Positions 6,116-7,420 of a DNA stretch of 7,420 nt are shown piece after piece. The DNA lies in the NCBI GenBank assembly GCA_900299065.1, contig OMIJ01000105.1:1-7420 (forward strand), given 5' to 3'. A program made the position numbers and the translations under genes. Within the stretch, counting starts at the first letter, position 1, and every line of letters begins with the position of its first letter. This DNA is from Hyphomicrobiales bacterium (GTDB lineage Bacteria; Pseudomonadota; Alphaproteobacteria; Rhizobiales; Beijerinckiaceae). The notes under the pieces were generated by a model. The model saw nothing but the letters and a program-made list of their open reading frames with translations. It did no database searches and was not told the DNA's origin.

Positions 6116-6981
6116 CAGGGATCGACCTTGCCAAATAGGCCATTGGGACGAATGGCCAGAACCAGAGCCATCAATACGAACACAATTGTGTTTGAGGCTT
6201 CCGGATAAATATAGCGCGTGAGCCCCTCAATCATGCCAAGACTGAAACCGGTCACGATCGAGCCTAAAATGGAGCCCATACCGCCAATCACCACAACCGC
6301 GAAGACAACAATCATCAGATCAGCACCCATGAGAGGGCGAACTTGCAACATAGGCGCTGCTAATACACCTGCAAAGGCGGCCAGCCCTACACCCAAGCCA
6401 TAAGAGAGTGTGACGAGGCCTGATACATTGATGCCAAATGAGCGGGCACGATCGGCATTTTCTGTCGAAGCCCGTAATAAAGCGCCAAGGGATGTGCGCT
6501 CGACAAGCAGATATATTGCAACTGACAGGGCCAATGAGACAAGGATTACCCAAGTCCGATAATTCGGCAAGATCATGAATCCGAGGTTTTGTCCTCCCTG
6601 AAGCGATTGCGGAATTGCATAAGGCAGACCCGCCGAACCAAAGGCAATTTGAGTGAGACCTTGCACGATCAGAGCAAAGCCAAACGTTGCCAACAGCCCA
6701 TAGAGATGATCAAGCTCCTGCAAGGGACGCAGCAAGGTGATCTGTAATGCCATGCCGCACAGGCCCAAAAGAGGCGGTACGAATAGCAGGCTCCACCAAT
6801 AGCCAATGCCCAATTGATCAAGCAAAAGAGATGAGAGCAGCGCCCCCAGCATAAAGAAAACGCCATGCGCGAAGTTGACAATTTTCAACAAACCAAAAAT
6901 CACCGACAGCCCAAGGCTCAACAAGGCATAATAAGCACCGTTGATCAGGCCCAGCAAGATTTGTCCATAGAGCGCTTGCAT
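6115..6981 (-). CDS. livH: Branched-chain amino acid ABC transporter permease LivH
   Basis: This is the first permease subunit of the LIV-type importer. The 288-residue protein has the typical LivH opening, GLINGAYYALLSLGLSVIFG, then KIVNFAHGVFFMLGA (33-47). The coupling loop LGALLRASTENADRARSFGI (175-184 at its core) resembles the EAA loop that docks on the ATPase. GGMGSILGSIVTG and the terminal AIRPNGLFGK are standard for LivH. The start ATG lies three bases after the livF TAG, with a weak GGGA as ribosome binding site inside livF, so livF, livH and livM are evidently one transcript. Nothing is truncated. As for LivM, the name describes the family; the transported substrate depends on the binding protein, which is not in this window. 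Confidence 0.94.
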   Translation of the reverse strand: MQALYGQILLGLINGAYYALLSLGLSVIFGLLKIVNFAHGVFFMLGALLSSLLLDQLGIGYWWSLLFVPPLLGLCGMALQITLLRPLQELDHLYGLLATFGFALIVQGLTQIAFGSAGLPYAIPQSLQGGQNLGFMILPNYRTWVILVSLALSVAIYLLVERTSLGALLRASTENADRARSFGINVSGLVTLSYGLGVGLAAFAGVLAAPMLQVRPLMGADLMIVVFAVVVIGGMGSILGSIVTGFSLGMIEGLTRYIYPEASNTIVFVLMALVLAIRPNGLFGKVDP

Positions 6982-6984
6982 GGT

Positions 6985-7420
6985 CTATAATCCCAAACGC
7001 TCGACGAGGCCTGGTACACGCGCCTCAAAGGCATGAGAAGGGAACTCATCGACCACGCAGCCCTGTTCGAGCACATAGAAATAATCGGCAAGGGGAGCGA
7101 TCCATTGCAGATTTTGCTCAACGAGGAGCAAGGAATATCCCCGGCGCTTCAAATGCGCGATGATAGACCCGATCTGTGCAACCATGATTGGCGCGAGCCC
7201 CTCGGTTGGTTCATCCAGCATTAAAGTGCGCGCACCCGTGCGTAACATACGCGCAATGGCCAGGATTTGTTGTTCACCACCGGACAGGCGCGTTCCTGGA
7301 CTATTGAGACGATCTTGCAAGATTGGAAAGAGCGTCAAGAGTTCAGATTCCTGAGGTGCGTCTGGATCAATGATTGGCGGCAAACGAAGATTCTCAGCCA
7401 CCGTCAAGGATGCAAAAATC
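6985..7420 (-). CDS. livF: Branched-chain amino acid ABC transporter ATP-binding protein LivF (5' end off window)
   Basis: This is the C-terminal 144 residues of an ABC ATPase; the reading frame is open through the right edge. The Walker A part is therefore outside the window. Visible in order are IFASLTVAENL (typical LivF text just after the Q-loop region), the ABC signature LSGGEQQ (45-51 of the visible part), Walker B TLMLDEP (65-71), the D-loop region EGLAP, and LLLVEQN. In this family Gln commonly takes the place of the H-loop His, so Q102 is not an oddity. LivF-type sequence after the signature (QILAIARML) and the short C-terminus without extra domains favour LivF over LivG. The TTG at 7407 is not a credible start because family sequence continues upstream of it. 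The gene ends three bases before livH. Confidence 0.92.
   Translation of the reverse strand, partial: IFASLTVAENLRLPPIIDPDAPQESELLTLFPILQDRLNSPGTRLSGGEQQILAIARMLRTGARTLMLDEPTEGLAPIMVAQIGSIIAHLKRRGYSLLLVEQNLQWIAPLADYFYVLEQGCVVDEFPSHAFEARVPGLVERLGL

Noticed and set aside
5651..6208. Plus-strand open frame of 185 codons antisense to livM
   Set aside because: Highly charged, low-complexity product typical of the reverse of a hydrophobic permease gene.
6985..7420. LivF with Gln instead of the H-loop His as a catalytic defect
   Set aside because: LVEQN is the usual sequence at this place in LivF-type ATPases, so it is ordinary.

Overview
The window looks like a piece of an alphaproteobacterial chromosome, probably Rhizobiales/Hyphomicrobiales. 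This rests on family resemblance: a BcsB-type protein next to a protein with a GspE/MshEN-like N-terminus, an L,D-transpeptidase of the type common in that order, and a branched-chain amino acid ABC transporter with tightly packed genes. Base composition is moderate, roughly half GC by eye, and similar across the window. I see no insertion sequence, phage gene, tRNA, rRNA, CRISPR array or compositional island. No gene-free stretch exceeds about 190 bases.

Left part (1-2845, minus strand): a BcsB-like periplasmic, membrane-anchored protein, followed 53 bases downstream by the N-terminal third or so of a second gene that runs off the left edge. That second protein starts with a degenerate MshEN/GspE-N-like region and is probably a membrane glycosyltransferase. 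If so, the pair is a c-di-GMP-linked exopolysaccharide synthesis/secretion module, organised differently from canonical bcsA-bcsB because no bcsA lies directly upstream of bcsB.

Middle part (3000-4997): a short-chain dehydrogenase gene (minus) that would be 279 codons long but has an in-frame TAG at codon 208. Family-like sequence continues in the same frame after the stop, so this is a recent nonsense mutation, a sequencing error or a readthrough gene. It also appears to lack the usual catalytic serine. It is divergent from an exported L,D-transpeptidase gene (plus), which converges on a small uncharacterised 81-residue protein (minus).

Right part (5150-7420, minus strand): the 3' end of a branched-chain amino acid (or related amide/urea-type) ABC importer operon in the order livF-livH-livM. 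It has a 3-base gap and a one-base overlap between genes, and a plausible hairpin terminator after livM. The rest of livF, and presumably livG and the binding-protein gene, lie beyond the right edge.

The regions do not form one obvious pathway. The common theme is envelope biology and nutrient uptake. The points most worth a second look are the interrupted dehydrogenase gene and the non-canonical bcsB/glycosyltransferase pair. I found no convincing sign of an entirely new system.
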